Assembly (NCBI RefSeq): GCF_025717535.1
Contig: NZ_JAJIRO010000004.1
Span: 124,001 to 188,000, forward strand
Direction: 5' to 3'
DNA from: Paucibacter sp. Y2R2-4
GTDB taxonomy: Bacteria; Pseudomonadota; Gammaproteobacteria; Burkholderiales; Burkholderiaceae_C
Length of the DNA: 64,000 bases
Shown here in pieces: positions 51,468-60,676 of this stretch. The notes below the pieces were generated by a model. That model did no database searches. It was not told the origin of the DNA and worked only from the letters and a program-made list of their open reading frames with translations. A program made the position numbers and the translations under genes. Numbering within the stretch: the stretch's first letter is position 1; each line of letters begins with the position of its first letter.

Positions 51468-52631
51468 ATGAGAAAACTCCACGCTGTCAGCCTCCAGGCC
51501 ATGGCTGCCGCAACATCGCTGTTGGCACTCAGCATGCCAGCGCAGGCGATTGACTTCAGCTATTCGGGCTTTGCCAATATCACGGCGGGCCGAGTCTTTA
51601 GCGCCAGCGGCGTCGACATCGGCTACCCGAACTCAAGCACCTGGACCCAATGCCCGGCCTGCTATGTGGTCGATTTCTCGCATGGCTCCGTCTATGAGAA
51701 CAAATGGAGCCTGGCGCCCGAGTCTCGCGCGGGTCTGCAGGGTACGGTGAACTTCACCTCCGACTTGTCCTTCACCGGTCAGGTCATGGCTCGCACCGCG
51801 GCCAAAGAGTCCAAGCTCGATCTGGAATGGGCCTTCCTGAGCTACAACCTCAGCCCAAAGTTCACGCTGCAAGCCGGCCGCAAGCGCTTGCCGCTGTTCT
51901 TCTACTCCGACTTCCAAGACGTCAGCTTCGCCTACAACTGGGTGCGCGTGCCGCCCGATGTGTACGGCTGGGCCGTGGTCAACTACAACGGTGCCAACAT
52001 CACCTACCGCGACGATATTGGCGGCTGGGCCGTCAAGTCCAGCGCCTATGTGGGCCAGGAGCATTCCAAAGACAATCCCATCGGCAAGCTGGAGCGCCCG
52101 GAGCGCCAAGACATCAGCTGGGACAATATGATGGGCATTGACTTGGAGCTGAACCGCGACTGGTTCACCGCACGCTTCTCGTACAACAAATCCAAGCAGC
52201 GCTCGGTGGCTCATCTGCCCGAAGGCGAGGTGCAAACCTCCCCCGACCCCGCGGTCTACGGCAAGTCATCGCCGCAATCCTTCAGCTCGGCCTCCTTCAA
52301 TATCGACCTGGACAACTGGATTGGCCGCAGCGAGTTCTCGCGCGTCACCCGCACCCCGGCGCGCGGCAGCTACCAAGGCTTTCTGATCGGCGGCGGCTAC
52401 CGGCTCGGCAAGTTCTTGCCCATGGTGACCTACACCCAGCTGAAGGCTTACAGCTCGGGCGATGACTCCACGCATGTGGAAACCGACAGCAATATCAGCT
52501 TGACCCTGCGCTACCAACTCAATGACAGCAGCAGCTTGAAGCTGCAAGTGGATCGCAGCAACTGGGACTATCTGAACGGCACAAGCACCATGCGCAAGCT
52601 GGTCACGGTGTCTTACGACCTCATCTTCTGA
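51468..52631 (+). CDS. porin-like outer-membrane beta-barrel protein
   Basis: The 387-residue protein has a signal peptide (AAATSLLALSMPAQA) and a mature part of alternating aromatic-rich amphipathic strands, such as DFSYSGFANITAGR, WAFLSYNLSPKFTLQAGRK and FSYNKSKQ. It ends in a phenylalanine (VTVSYDLIF), the C-terminal signal for outer-membrane insertion. No specific porin family is certain; the following PstS-like gene suggests a phosphate or other anion role, which is inference. The two are 14 bases apart and almost certainly co-transcribed. ATG 51468 follows GGAAGGACGGAAG. Confidence 0.8.
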   Translation: MRKLHAVSLQAMAAATSLLALSMPAQAIDFSYSGFANITAGRVFSASGVDIGYPNSSTWTQCPACYVVDFSHGSVYENKWSLAPESRAGLQGTVNFTSDLSFTGQVMARTAAKESKLDLEWAFLSYNLSPKFTLQAGRKRLPLFFYSDFQDVSFAYNWVRVPPDVYGWAVVNYNGANITYRDDIGGWAVKSSAYVGQEHSKDNPIGKLERPERQDISWDNMMGIDLELNRDWFTARFSYNKSKQRSVAHLPEGEVQTSPDPAVYGKSSPQSFSSASFNIDLDNWIGRSEFSRVTRTPARGSYQGFLIGGGYRLGKFLPMVTYTQLKAYSSGDDSTHVETDSNISLTLRYQLNDSSSLKLQVDRSNWDYLNGTSTMRKLVTVSYDLIF

Positions 52632-52645
52632 AACGAGGTCACATC

Positions 52646-53074
52646 ATGACAAGCATGCAGCTTTCAATCACCAAGCAACTCGTGGTCTTGGCCTTGGCAG
52701 GCGCCGGCATGGGTCTGGCTCGGGCCGACGCCGTCGTCATTGTTCACCCCAGCAATGCGGTCAGCATGGACGACGAGCAGGTCAGCAAGATCTTCCTCGG
52801 CCAAACCAAAACCTTCCCTGGCGGCGCCGAGGCCACGCCGGTGGACAACAAGGAAGGCCCCTTGCGCGAGGACTTTGGCAACAAAGTGCTGAAGAAAAGC
52901 CCGGCCCAGCTCAAAGCGCTGTGGGCGCGACAGATCTTCACCGGGGGCGCCAAGCCACCGCGCGAACTGGCCAGCGAAGACGAAGTGCTGAAGTTCGTGG
53001 CCAGCACGCCCGGCGCGATTGGCTATATCGACAGCAGCAAAGCCAATAGCAGCGTGAAAGTCTTGAAACGCTAA
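52646..53074 (+). CDS. short PstS-like phosphate-binding protein
   Basis: The 142-residue exported protein has a signal peptide (LVVLALAGAGMGLARA) and the features of the short PstS-like family: VVIVHPSNAVSMDDEQVSKIFLG, then ARQIFTGGAKPPRELASEDEV and VASTPGAIGYIDSSKA. Full PstS proteins are over 300 residues; these small ones contain only one lobe of the fold and their ligand is not established. No pstCAB genes are near, so it does not belong to a standard uptake operon. It follows the porin-like gene by 14 bases with ribosome site GAGG. A GCCGAGCC hairpin at 53103-53121 follows. Confidence 0.82.
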   Translation: MTSMQLSITKQLVVLALAGAGMGLARADAVVIVHPSNAVSMDDEQVSKIFLGQTKTFPGGAEATPVDNKEGPLREDFGNKVLKKSPAQLKALWARQIFTGGAKPPRELASEDEVLKFVASTPGAIGYIDSSKANSSVKVLKR

Positions 53075-53102
53075 ACCTAGGCGCTCCGATGAGCGATGGC
53101 CT

Positions 53103-53121
53103 GCCGAGCCCTGGGCTCGGC
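53103..53121 (+). terminator. hairpin after the PstS-like gene
   Basis: GCCGAGCC pairs with GGCTCGGC around a 3-base loop, 29 bases after the stop. There is no T-run, so termination is not certain. Confidence 0.45.
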
Positions 53122-53144
53122 ACTCGCCATTAGACTCACGCCCC

Positions 53145-53846
53145 ATGCGAGCCATCATCCTCGCGGCCGGGCGCGGTGAGCGCATGCGGCCGCTCACCGA
53201 CCTCACCCCCAAGCCGCTCTTGTGCGTTCGCGGCAAGCCCTTGATCGAATTTCACATCGAGGCCTTGGCTGCCGCTGGCGTGCGCGACATCGTCATCAAC
53301 ACCGCCTGGCTCAGCGAGCAGTTCCCTGTCGTCCTGGGCGAGGGCAGTCGCTTTGGCGTGAGGCTGCATTACAGCGACGAATCGGCCGAGCCCGTCGGCG
53401 CGCTTGAAACGGCTGGGGGCATTGCGCGCGCCCTGCCCTTGCTCTGCCCACAAGCCACCGACGAGACCTTCTGGGTGGTGGCCGGTGATGTTTTCTTGCC
53501 CGACTTCGGCTTTGCGCCGGCCGAGGCCGAGCGCTTTTCGCAAAGCGATTTGGACGCCCATCTCTGGCTGACCCACAACAGTCCCCACCACCCGCGCGGC
53601 GACTTCGGCATTTCGGCCGAGGGCCTGGCCTTGAGCGAGGTTGCCCCGGACGTGCCGCGCTACACCTGGGCCAGCGTCGGCCTGTTCCGGCGCCGTATGT
53701 TTGAAGCGATCCCGGCGGGCAGCAAAGCGGCCCTGCGGCCCTACCTGGAGGCCGCCATCCAAGAGCGCAAACTGGGCGCCAGCTTGTTGCCCGGGCGCTG
53801 GGTTGACGTCGGCACCCCGGAACGGCTGGCCAGTCTGCAAGACTAA
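53145..53846 (+). CDS. murU: nucleotidyltransferase, probable N-acetylmuramate-1-phosphate uridylyltransferase
   Basis: The 233-residue enzyme opens MRAIILAAGRGERMRPLTDLTPKPLL, of which the glycine-rich loop AAGRGERMRPLTD and PKPLL bind the nucleotide. VVAGDVFLPDFGF gives the metal-binding Asp, and VPRYTWASVGLFRRRMFEAI and GRWVDVGTPERL complete the fold. Length and pattern match MurU of peptidoglycan recycling, which makes UDP-MurNAc from MurNAc-1-phosphate. amgK, the usual partner kinase, is not adjacent, so a different sugar-1-phosphate cannot be excluded. The gene stands alone with about 70 bases on either side. Confidence 0.8.
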   Translation: MRAIILAAGRGERMRPLTDLTPKPLLCVRGKPLIEFHIEALAAAGVRDIVINTAWLSEQFPVVLGEGSRFGVRLHYSDESAEPVGALETAGGIARALPLLCPQATDETFWVVAGDVFLPDFGFAPAEAERFSQSDLDAHLWLTHNSPHHPRGDFGISAEGLALSEVAPDVPRYTWASVGLFRRRMFEAIPAGSKAALRPYLEAAIQERKLGASLLPGRWVDVGTPERLASLQD

Positions 53847-53941
53847 GCCCCCCCACGATCAAAGCCAGCGCTGCGGATTAGCCCGCATAGCGGCACTGCC
53901 GGCCTGAGCCAGAATGCTTGGATCAACTGCATGGATCGGCG

Positions 53942-55906
53942 ATGGCGGCGACCCCTTGGCAAGGCAAAACAATCGTGGCGGTAAATGTCTGGCTGGCGGC
54001 GGCCGTGGCGGCCCTTTTGATGACCGCCGCACTGACGCTTTGGGAATTGCTGCAAACCACGCCCCCCTGGGCCCAGGCCCTGCAATTATTGGGTTTGCTG
54101 TTGAGCCTGTGCGCCTTGCTGGGCCTGACCCGGCAGCAAGCACGCCAGTTGGAGTTGGCCAAGTCTGAGAAGCTGCTCCTGCATCAGCGGGTGTTGGAAG
54201 CCGTCAACGCCATGCCAGCCGGCTTTGATCTCTGGGACAGCGAAGACCGTTTGGTGCTGCACAACCAGGTGCTGGAGCAACAGTTCGCTGCCCTGGGGCC
54301 GCTGCTGCAAGACGGAGCTCGCTTTGAAGACCTGGTGCGCGAATCACTGAAGTTGGGCCTGGTGAAAGAAGCCATGGGGCGCGAGCAAGCCTGGCTGGAC
54401 GAGCGACTGCGCGGCCGCAAAGCAGCCGGCGCCTCCGCCAATCAGCCCATCTTGCATCGCTATGGCGAGCGCTGGACCCATGTTTACCAAACCCGCGTGC
54501 CGAGCGGCGATTTGGTCAGCGTGCGCATGGATGTCACGGATCTGATCGAAACCCAGCAAGAACTCGCTCGGGTGCAGGCCGTGGCCCTGCAAAACCAGCG
54601 CCTGCTGGAGCAGGCCATTGACGCCATGCCCGCCGGCATTGAGATCTTTGACGCGCAAGATCGGCTGGTCAAAGCCAATCGCCGCATGCAGGCTTGGCAG
54701 CCGCACCAAGACTACGCCCAAGCCCAGGGGCAGAGCTTTGAAGCCCTGTTGCGCGCCAGCCTCGCTCACGGCGCTTTACCGGCCGAGGCCATCGGCCGTG
54801 AAGATGAATGGGTGGCCCAGCGTCTGGCCAGCCGAGGCCAAACGCATGAACCGCTGCTGAACCAGCTGCCCAACGGCTTGTGGCTGCAGACCTATGAAAC
54901 ACGCACGCCCGAGGGCTACCTGCTGGCGGTGCATCAAGATGTCAGCGACCTGGTGGCCAAAGAGCAGCAACTGAAGGCCAGCCAAACCGAGTTGGAGGCC
55001 ATCATCCGCACGGCAGCGGTGGCCATCTTCACCATTGACGCGCAAGGCCAGATCTTGAGCTGCAACCCGGCGTCCGAGCGTTTATTCGGTTATGCGCCCA
55101 GCGAGCTGGTCGGCCAAAACATCAATTTGTTAATGGACGAGCCCGAGCGGAGCCACCACGACCACTACCTGCGCCGCTATGCCGAGCGCGGTATGGGCAC
55201 GCTTCGCGGCCGCCCGACCGAGTTCCACGCCCTGCATAAGAGCGGCCGTAGCCTGACCGTGCAAGTGGCGGTTTCGGAAGTACGCAAACCGGATGGTCCG
55301 CTCTTCGTCGGCGTGATCTCAGACCTGACCGAACGCAAACAGTTCGAAACCGAGTTGCAACATGCCAATGAGCGCCTGCTGCGACTGTCCACCACCGATG
55401 CGCTGACCGAGCTGGCGAATCGCCGCCTCTTGATGCAAAAGCTGGAGGAGGAATGGCGCCGGGGTTTGCGCACGGGCACGCCGCTGAGCCTGCTCCTGGT
55501 GGACGTCGATCACTTCAAACTCTTCAACGACCACTACGGCCATCAAGCCGGCGACGAGGCCTTGATCAAAGTGGCGCAAGCGCTCAGCACCAGCGCCAAT
55601 CGCCCCGCCGATCTGGTCGCCCGTTATGGCGGCGAAGAGTTTGTCTTGCTGCTGGCCCAGACCGATGTGGAAGGCGCCATGGCCGTGGCCGAGCGCTGCC
55701 GCGAAGAGCTGCGCTCGGCGGCCATCGAGCATGTCTTGTCCAGCCACAGCGAGTACCTGACCCTCAGCATCGGCATGAGCAGCGCGGTGCCGGTGCGCGG
55801 CGGCTCGGCATCGCAGTGGCTGGCTCAAGCGGACTTGGCCCTTTACCAAGCCAAGGCTCAGGGGCGCGACCGGGTGGTACTTGCACAACTCTTTGGCCCG
55901 GTTTAA
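53942..55906 (+). CDS. diguanylate cyclase with PAS domains and membrane anchor
   Basis: The 654-residue protein has two N-terminal membrane helices (VAVNVWLAAAVAALLMTAALTLW and LQLLGLLLSLCALLGL), three PAS domains (two repeats opening with NAMPAG-like and DAMPAGIEIFD, the third with IIRTAAVAIFTIDAQGQI), and a GGDEF domain with LVARYGGEEFVLLLAQ. The RPAD five residues before GGEEF forms the inhibitory I-site. It should make c-di-GMP. The related HD-GYP-like gene lies 5 kb upstream. I take ATG 53942 (MAATPWQG); a TTG eight codons earlier is possible. It converges on the aldo/keto reductase gene. Confidence 0.92.
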   Translation: MAATPWQGKTIVAVNVWLAAAVAALLMTAALTLWELLQTTPPWAQALQLLGLLLSLCALLGLTRQQARQLELAKSEKLLLHQRVLEAVNAMPAGFDLWDSEDRLVLHNQVLEQQFAALGPLLQDGARFEDLVRESLKLGLVKEAMGREQAWLDERLRGRKAAGASANQPILHRYGERWTHVYQTRVPSGDLVSVRMDVTDLIETQQELARVQAVALQNQRLLEQAIDAMPAGIEIFDAQDRLVKANRRMQAWQPHQDYAQAQGQSFEALLRASLAHGALPAEAIGREDEWVAQRLASRGQTHEPLLNQLPNGLWLQTYETRTPEGYLLAVHQDVSDLVAKEQQLKASQTELEAIIRTAAVAIFTIDAQGQILSCNPASERLFGYAPSELVGQNINLLMDEPERSHHDHYLRRYAERGMGTLRGRPTEFHALHKSGRSLTVQVAVSEVRKPDGPLFVGVISDLTERKQFETELQHANERLLRLSTTDALTELANRRLLMQKLEEEWRRGLRTGTPLSLLLVDVDHFKLFNDHYGHQAGDEALIKVAQALSTSANRPADLVARYGGEEFVLLLAQTDVEGAMAVAERCREELRSAAIEHVLSSHSEYLTLSIGMSSAVPVRGGSASQWLAQADLALYQAKAQGRDRVVLAQLFGPV

Positions 55907-55942
55907 GGGCCAGCCGCTGAGCCTCGGCCAGGGAGGGCCGAC

Positions 55943-56923
55943 TTAGGCGGCGTGGGCCGAGGTGACCGCGTCGATACGGGCCAAAACCTCGGGCGTCAGC
56001 TTGGGCGTCAAGGCCAGAGCGCCAAGATTGTCCTGCAGCTGCGCCAACTTGCTGGCGCCCAAAATCACGGTCGAAACACGCGGATTTCGGTTCGCCCAAG
56101 CGATCGCGAGTTGCGCCACATTGCCGCCCAGTTCAGCGGCGATACCGGCCAACTCGGCCACCGCAGCATTTTTGGCCGGGTCGGTCAGCCCCTCGCGCAT
56201 CCAGCTCATGTTTTCCAGCGCTCCACGGCTGTCGGCCGGCACACCGTTTTTGTATTTGCCGGTCAGCAGGCCCGAGGCCAGCGGGCTCCAGGTGGTCAAG
56301 CCTAGGCCCATATCTTCATACAGACGGGCGTACTCTTGCTCCACCTTGTTGCGGTGGAACAGGTTGTATTGCGGCTGCTCCATCACCGGCTTGTGCAGGT
56401 GGTGGCGCTCGGCGATTTCCCAGGCGGCGCGAATGTCGCTGGCCGACCATTCGCTGGTGCCCCAGTAAAGCGCCTTGCCTTGAGTGATCATGTCGCTCAT
56501 GGCACGCACCGTCTCTTCGATCGGGGTGTGCGGGTCGGGGCGGTGGCAATAGACCAGATCGACAAAGTCCAGCTGCAAACGCTTGAGCGAGCCGTCGATG
56601 GCTTGCATCAGATACTTGCGGTTCAGCGTGTCTTTGCGGTTGACGGTATTGCCCTCACGTTCCAAGCCCCAGAAGAACTTGGTCGAGACGACGTAGTTCA
56701 GACGCGGCCATTTCAAAGCCTTGAAGGCCTCGCCCATCACCACTTCGCTCTGCCCCAGGGCATAGACCTCGGCGTTGTCGAAGAAATTAACACCGGCGTC
56801 ATAAGCCGCAGCCAGCATCTCGGTGGCGGCACGGGTGTCGACCTGCTTGTGATAGGTCACCCAGGACCCCAGGGACAGCTCAGAAACCTGCAGGCCACTT
56901 CGGCCCAGACGGCGATATTGCAT
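55943..56923 (-). CDS. aldo/keto reductase, KCNAB/YghZ-like
   Basis: The 326-residue NADPH-dependent oxidoreductase has the aldo/keto reductase fold starting [21 protein letters not shown]. Catalytic residues are Asp and Tyr in [12 protein letters not shown], Lys in VVSTKFFWG, and His in [36 protein letters not shown] follows at the C-terminus. It is closest in pattern to the potassium-channel beta-subunit and YghZ branch that reduces methylglyoxal-type aldehydes. ATG 56923 is chosen; a GTG seven codons upstream adds only a weak extension. It diverges from the PhoD gene. Confidence 0.92.
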   Translation of the reverse strand: MQYRRLGRSGLQVSELSLGSWVTYHKQVDTRAATEMLAAAYDAGVNFFDNAEVYALGQSEVVMGEAFKALKWPRLNYVVSTKFFWGLEREGNTVNRKDTLNRKYLMQAIDGSLKRLQLDFVDLVYCHRPDPHTPIEETVRAMSDMITQGKALYWGTSEWSASDIRAAWEIAERHHLHKPVMEQPQYNLFHRNKVEQEYARLYEDMGLGLTTWSPLASGLLTGKYKNGVPADSRGALENMSWMREGLTDPAKNAAVAELAGIAAELGGNVAQLAIAWANRNPRVSTVILGASKLAQLQDNLGALALTPKLTPEVLARIDAVTSAHAA

Positions 56924-57112
56924 AGCACCAACTCCAGCTGCCACGGCAGCGCAAGAAAAACAAGAAAAGGGGTGAGAGGTCCGCAGCGTACCCGAGTCGC
57001 CAGATTCCCGCTGCCCGCCCCCAAGTCAGCGCCGCGCTTCACCCATCAGAGCGAGTCCGAATGCCTGCCAGCTCATGGAGAATGCCGCCCAAACCCAGCA
57101 GGCAGCCACGCG

Positions 57113-58897
57113 ATGAATGAATTGCCCCCTCAATCCGACGCGCTCACAGAGCCAGACACCCAGGCCGGTCGGCGCGACTTCGTGCGCCAATCCTTGGCCC
57201 TGGTCGCCAGCACCAGCGCGGTGCTGGGTACGCTCAGCCTGAGCGCTTGTGGCGGCAGCCCTGCGCCCACGCCGCCACCACCGCCCCCAGCTCCACCGCC
57301 TCCCTCCAGCATCAGCTTCAGTCACGGCGTCGCCAGCGGCGACCCCCTGAAAGACCGCCTGATGCTCTGGACCCGCGTCATTGACACGCAAGACAGCGCG
57401 GCCAGCCTGAGCGTCCGCTGGGAAGTGGCCCTCGATGCCGACTTCAAGTCCTTGGTCAGCAGCGGCGAAGCACTGGCCAGCGCTGACAAGGATCACACCG
57501 TCAAGGTGGACGCCGGCAGCCTACAGCCCGGCCAGAAGTACTTCTATCGATTCACATGCAAAGGCCAGACTTCGCCCACGGGGCGCAGCAAAACCTTGCC
57601 CAAGCAGACCGAGCGGGTCAAGCTGGCGGTGTTCTCTTGTGCCAACTACCCCTCCGGCTTTTTCAACGCCTACGCTGAGGCTGCCAAGCGAGACGACCTG
57701 GACGCTGCCGTTCATCTGGGCGATTACCTCTACGAATATGGCCGCGGCGACTATGGCGACGCGGGTGCCAAGGCCCTGGGTCGCGAGGTCGAGCCCGCGA
57801 ACGAAGCGCTCAGCCTGAATGACTATCGACGCCGCTACGCCCAGTACCGCAGCGACCCGGATCTACGAGCGCTGCACGCCGCTCTGCCCATGATCGCCGT
57901 CTGGGACGATCACGAGGTTTGCGATGACGCCTGGTCGGGCGGCGGCCTCAATCACCAGCCCGCCAGCGAAGGCGCTTTTGCCACCCGCAAGGCAGCGGCC
58001 ATTCAGGCCTATCACGAGTGGCTGCCCATACGCACCGGCACCAAGCCCGACGAGATCTACCGCAGCTTTGCCTTTGGCGACTTGCTGGCCCTGCATATGT
58101 TGGACACCCGGCTGATCGGTCGCGAGCAACAACTGAGCTACAACAGCTTCCGCACGGGCAGCGCTTTCGACAGCGCCGGCTTTGAGGCCCAGCTGAAGCG
58201 TGCCGACCGGCAGCTGCTGGGCGAAACCCAGCACAACTGGTTGCGCCAGCAAATGGCCAACTCCAACGCCACCTGGCAGGTCTTAGGCCAACAAGTGCTG
58301 ATGACGCGCATGAAGATCCCTGCCGCCTTGCGCTTCGAGTTTGATGCCCCAGGCAGCGGACTCAGCCCCAAAGCCTATGCCGAGCTCTTGCTGAAGGCGC
58401 AGTTGTCGCCGGCTACATTGACAGAACAAGAACGCACTTGGTTGGCCCTGCCCGCGCTACCGCTCAATCTCGACGCATGGGACGGCTATGACACGGCTCG
58501 CGAGGCCCTGCTAGCCAGCGCCCAAAATTTGAACAAGAACTTGGTGGTGTTGGCCGGCGACAGCCACAACGCCTGGGCCAGCAATCTGGCAGATCGCGCC
58601 GGTACCGCCGTCGGCGTGGAGTTCGCCACCGCTTCGGTCAGCTCGCCCGGCATCGAGAGCTATCTGGGCCCAGACGCCGCTGCATTGCTGAGCTCTCTGC
58701 TGAGCCAGTTGAATGGCTCAATCGCCTTCGCCAACGTCTCTCAACGTGGCTTCATGGTGATCACCGCGACAGCACAGGAATGCCTGGCCGAATGGGTGTT
58801 TGTCAGCAATATTGCGAGCCGCAGCTATAGCGCCGACGTCGGCCACCGCCTGAAGGTCTTGCCCGGAGCAGGCCAACGCAGCTTGAAATCCGTTTGA
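57113..58897 (+). CDS. phoD: alkaline phosphatase D family protein (PhoD-like)
   Basis: The 594-residue exported phosphatase has a twin-arginine-like start (AGRRDFVRQSLALVAS), then SLSACGG that may serve as lipobox, a Pro-rich linker and the PhoD domain. Metal-binding stretches are FSCANYPSGFF, HLGDYLYEYGRGDYG, IAVWDDHEVCDDAW and VLAGDSHNAWASNL. PhoD enzymes hydrolyse phosphodiesters and monoesters with Fe and Ca and are exported folded by Tat. ATG 57113 gives the expected signal; the frame stays open upstream without meaning. A lipoprotein gene follows 127 bases downstream. Confidence 0.92.
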   Translation: MNELPPQSDALTEPDTQAGRRDFVRQSLALVASTSAVLGTLSLSACGGSPAPTPPPPPPAPPPPSSISFSHGVASGDPLKDRLMLWTRVIDTQDSAASLSVRWEVALDADFKSLVSSGEALASADKDHTVKVDAGSLQPGQKYFYRFTCKGQTSPTGRSKTLPKQTERVKLAVFSCANYPSGFFNAYAEAAKRDDLDAAVHLGDYLYEYGRGDYGDAGAKALGREVEPANEALSLNDYRRRYAQYRSDPDLRALHAALPMIAVWDDHEVCDDAWSGGGLNHQPASEGAFATRKAAAIQAYHEWLPIRTGTKPDEIYRSFAFGDLLALHMLDTRLIGREQQLSYNSFRTGSAFDSAGFEAQLKRADRQLLGETQHNWLRQQMANSNATWQVLGQQVLMTRMKIPAALRFEFDAPGSGLSPKAYAELLLKAQLSPATLTEQERTWLALPALPLNLDAWDGYDTAREALLASAQNLNKNLVVLAGDSHNAWASNLADRAGTAVGVEFATASVSSPGIESYLGPDAAALLSSLLSQLNGSIAFANVSQRGFMVITATAQECLAEWVFVSNIASRSYSADVGHRLKVLPGAGQRSLKSV

Positions 58898-59024
58898 ACA
58901 GCAAAGCGCCGAGAACCCCGTATTCAGGGGCCTGAACCTTGCCCCAAGCTCGGGCGAACCCTGAGGAGAGGCGCGCAAATCACTCCCTAGAATGCGCCCC
59001 TTTTTAAGAATAAGAGGGGCAGAG
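58898..59024 (+). promoter_or_regulatory. leader between phoD and a lipoprotein gene
   Basis: The gap has a loose hairpin CCCCT/AGGGG around an AT-rich loop (about 58997-59019) just before the ribosome site. It also has the motif AGAGGGGCAGAG for the next start. No promoter was certain. Confidence 0.35.
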
Positions 59025-60530
59025 ATGAGCGAGACAAGAAGTGGCCCGCGCTGGGCCGCGCTGTGTGCCAGCGGCATGGCCGCTTGGGCCTTGATCGCCT
59101 GCGGCGGAGGTGGAGGGGGCGGCACAGATTCAAACACCTCCCCTCCAACAAACACCAAGCCCGCCGAGCCAGGCCCACAGCTCAGTGGCCGGGTGATTGA
59201 CGGTTATGTGCGCGGCGCTACGGTTTGGCTGGACCTGAACGGTAACCAAAAGCTGGATGCCGATGAACCCTCGACCATCTCCACTACCGATGGCCAGTAC
59301 ACCCTGCCGCTCACGCCAGCTCAGCAGGACTGCCTGCCGTACACCGTGACCTATGTGGACGTGCCCGTCGGCGCCATCGACCAGGAAACCGGCGAGGTCA
59401 AGCAGGCCTACCAAATGGCCATCCCGCCTCAGTTGCAAACACTGGCAAAAGATCAAAGCCTGCATGCCTCGCCGCTGACCACGGTGCTGTGGGAAGAGTT
59501 GCGCAATGGTCTGAGCAAAGATCCCGCACTCAACAGCTGCCAGGCCTTGAAGCAGGACAAAGTCTTGCGCGACCGCCTCAAGAATGAGCTCGACGACACC
59601 GTCAAGCGTTTGGTGACGCGGCACAACCTTTCCGCTGCGCGCATCTATGCCGACTTTGTGCAGAGCCAGGACAGCGCCGCTCACCAGCTCGCCGTGGACA
59701 TCGTTCGCGGCTTGAAGGCGGGCTTTGCCCTGCGCCGCCAGCTTCAGCAGCAATACGCCGATGCCAGCTACGTTCGCGCCGAGGTCTACCGCGGACGCGG
59801 CACTTCGCCGCACGACCGCCAAGGCGTTTGGTACCGCAGCCACAGCGTCAAAGTGGGCGGGCTGATGCGCACCGAAAAGCATGAGCTCGCCGATGACCTG
59901 AGCACGATGGTGCGAGCCGACTACCTGCGCACCGTCGAGACCCGCCCCCTCAACAACGGCAGCGGTAACTACACGATCTACCGCATCGGCTACCGTTCCA
60001 GCGTCAACACGCCGAGCTTTCGCTGCAATCTGTATGAAGGCCTAGACACCAGCGACAAGGCCGGCGTGGGCTATGAATTGCTGACCCGCTACACCCGCCC
60101 TCAAAGCCTGGACGCGGCGGCTCCATGCCTAAGCGCCAGCAGCGGTGAGATGGACCAAGTGCAGGGCTGGGACTACTACGTGCGCTACAGCCAAGATCAG
60201 GTGGACTACACCACCATGATCAGCATTTCGCCGGGCAGCAGCGGCAGCTCGGAGTTGCAGCCCTGGCAGCGCCTGGCTGACAAATTGAACACCCTGGACC
60301 TCGCCTGGCTGGCGCCCAAACTTAGCAGCGCCGGCTACCGCTTCGACGAAGCCGTCACCCTGCCTTTTGATGACTGGGCCAAACGCGCCGAGGACTACCG
60401 CGGTCTGCAAATCATCAGTGAAAAATTCGCGCGCGACCCTTGGACCCGCACGAGCACCCAGGCCGACGGCACCAGCCGCAAGGAGTGCAGCGGCGACCAG
60501 GGCAAAACCTGGGGCAGCTGCGGCGGCTGA
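59025..60530 (+). CDS. lipoprotein of unknown function with EF-hand-like strand motif
   Basis: The 501-residue product has a lipobox (AAWALIACGGG), so it is lipid-anchored, then a Gly/Thr/Pro-rich linker. Residues about 55-90 (GRVIDGYVRGATVWLDLNGN, then DADEPST) match a carboxypeptidase-regulatory or SdrD-B-like unit. The remaining 400 residues are mixed helix and strand, with RYTRPQSLD and DYRGLQIISEK-type segments I do not recognise. ATG 59025 follows AGAGGGGCAG. It lies between phoD and ubiH in the same direction. It is a genuine coding region but its role is unknown. Confidence 0.65.
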   Translation: MSETRSGPRWAALCASGMAAWALIACGGGGGGGTDSNTSPPTNTKPAEPGPQLSGRVIDGYVRGATVWLDLNGNQKLDADEPSTISTTDGQYTLPLTPAQQDCLPYTVTYVDVPVGAIDQETGEVKQAYQMAIPPQLQTLAKDQSLHASPLTTVLWEELRNGLSKDPALNSCQALKQDKVLRDRLKNELDDTVKRLVTRHNLSAARIYADFVQSQDSAAHQLAVDIVRGLKAGFALRRQLQQQYADASYVRAEVYRGRGTSPHDRQGVWYRSHSVKVGGLMRTEKHELADDLSTMVRADYLRTVETRPLNNGSGNYTIYRIGYRSSVNTPSFRCNLYEGLDTSDKAGVGYELLTRYTRPQSLDAAAPCLSASSGEMDQVQGWDYYVRYSQDQVDYTTMISISPGSSGSSELQPWQRLADKLNTLDLAWLAPKLSSAGYRFDEAVTLPFDDWAKRAEDYRGLQIISEKFARDPWTRTSTQADGTSRKECSGDQGKTWGSCGG

Positions 60531-60551
60531 GCGCTCCACTCACAAGCCTTG

Positions 60552-60590
60552 TGCGGCCGGTATGCGGCCGGTCTGCGGCCGGCATGCGGC
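60552..60590 (+). repeat. 11-bp tandem repeat, about 3.5 copies
   Basis: TGCGGCCGGTA, TGCGGCCGGTC and TGCGGCCGGCA run in tandem, then TGCGGC. They lie between a lipoprotein gene and its terminator. The unit is itself partly palindromic (CGGCCG). Confidence 0.92.
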
Positions 60591-60597
60591 TCTCCAG

Positions 60598-60623
60598 AGC
60601 CCCGCCCCAGGCGGGGCTTTTTT
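60598..60623 (+). terminator. rho-independent terminator after the lipoprotein gene
   Basis: AGCCCCGCC pairs with GGCGGGGCT around a short loop and is followed by six T residues. It ends the phoD/lipoprotein group. Confidence 0.9.
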
Positions 60624-60676
60624 CATGCTCGCTATAGTCCTGGCACTCAGCGCTCAATCCTTGCACCAAACCGTTC

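Noticed and set aside
59185-59290. Second dockerin in the lipoprotein at 59025
   Set aside because: Only one DLNGN-type loop is present, and it lies in an N-terminal strand unit; dockerins have two loops and usually sit at the end.
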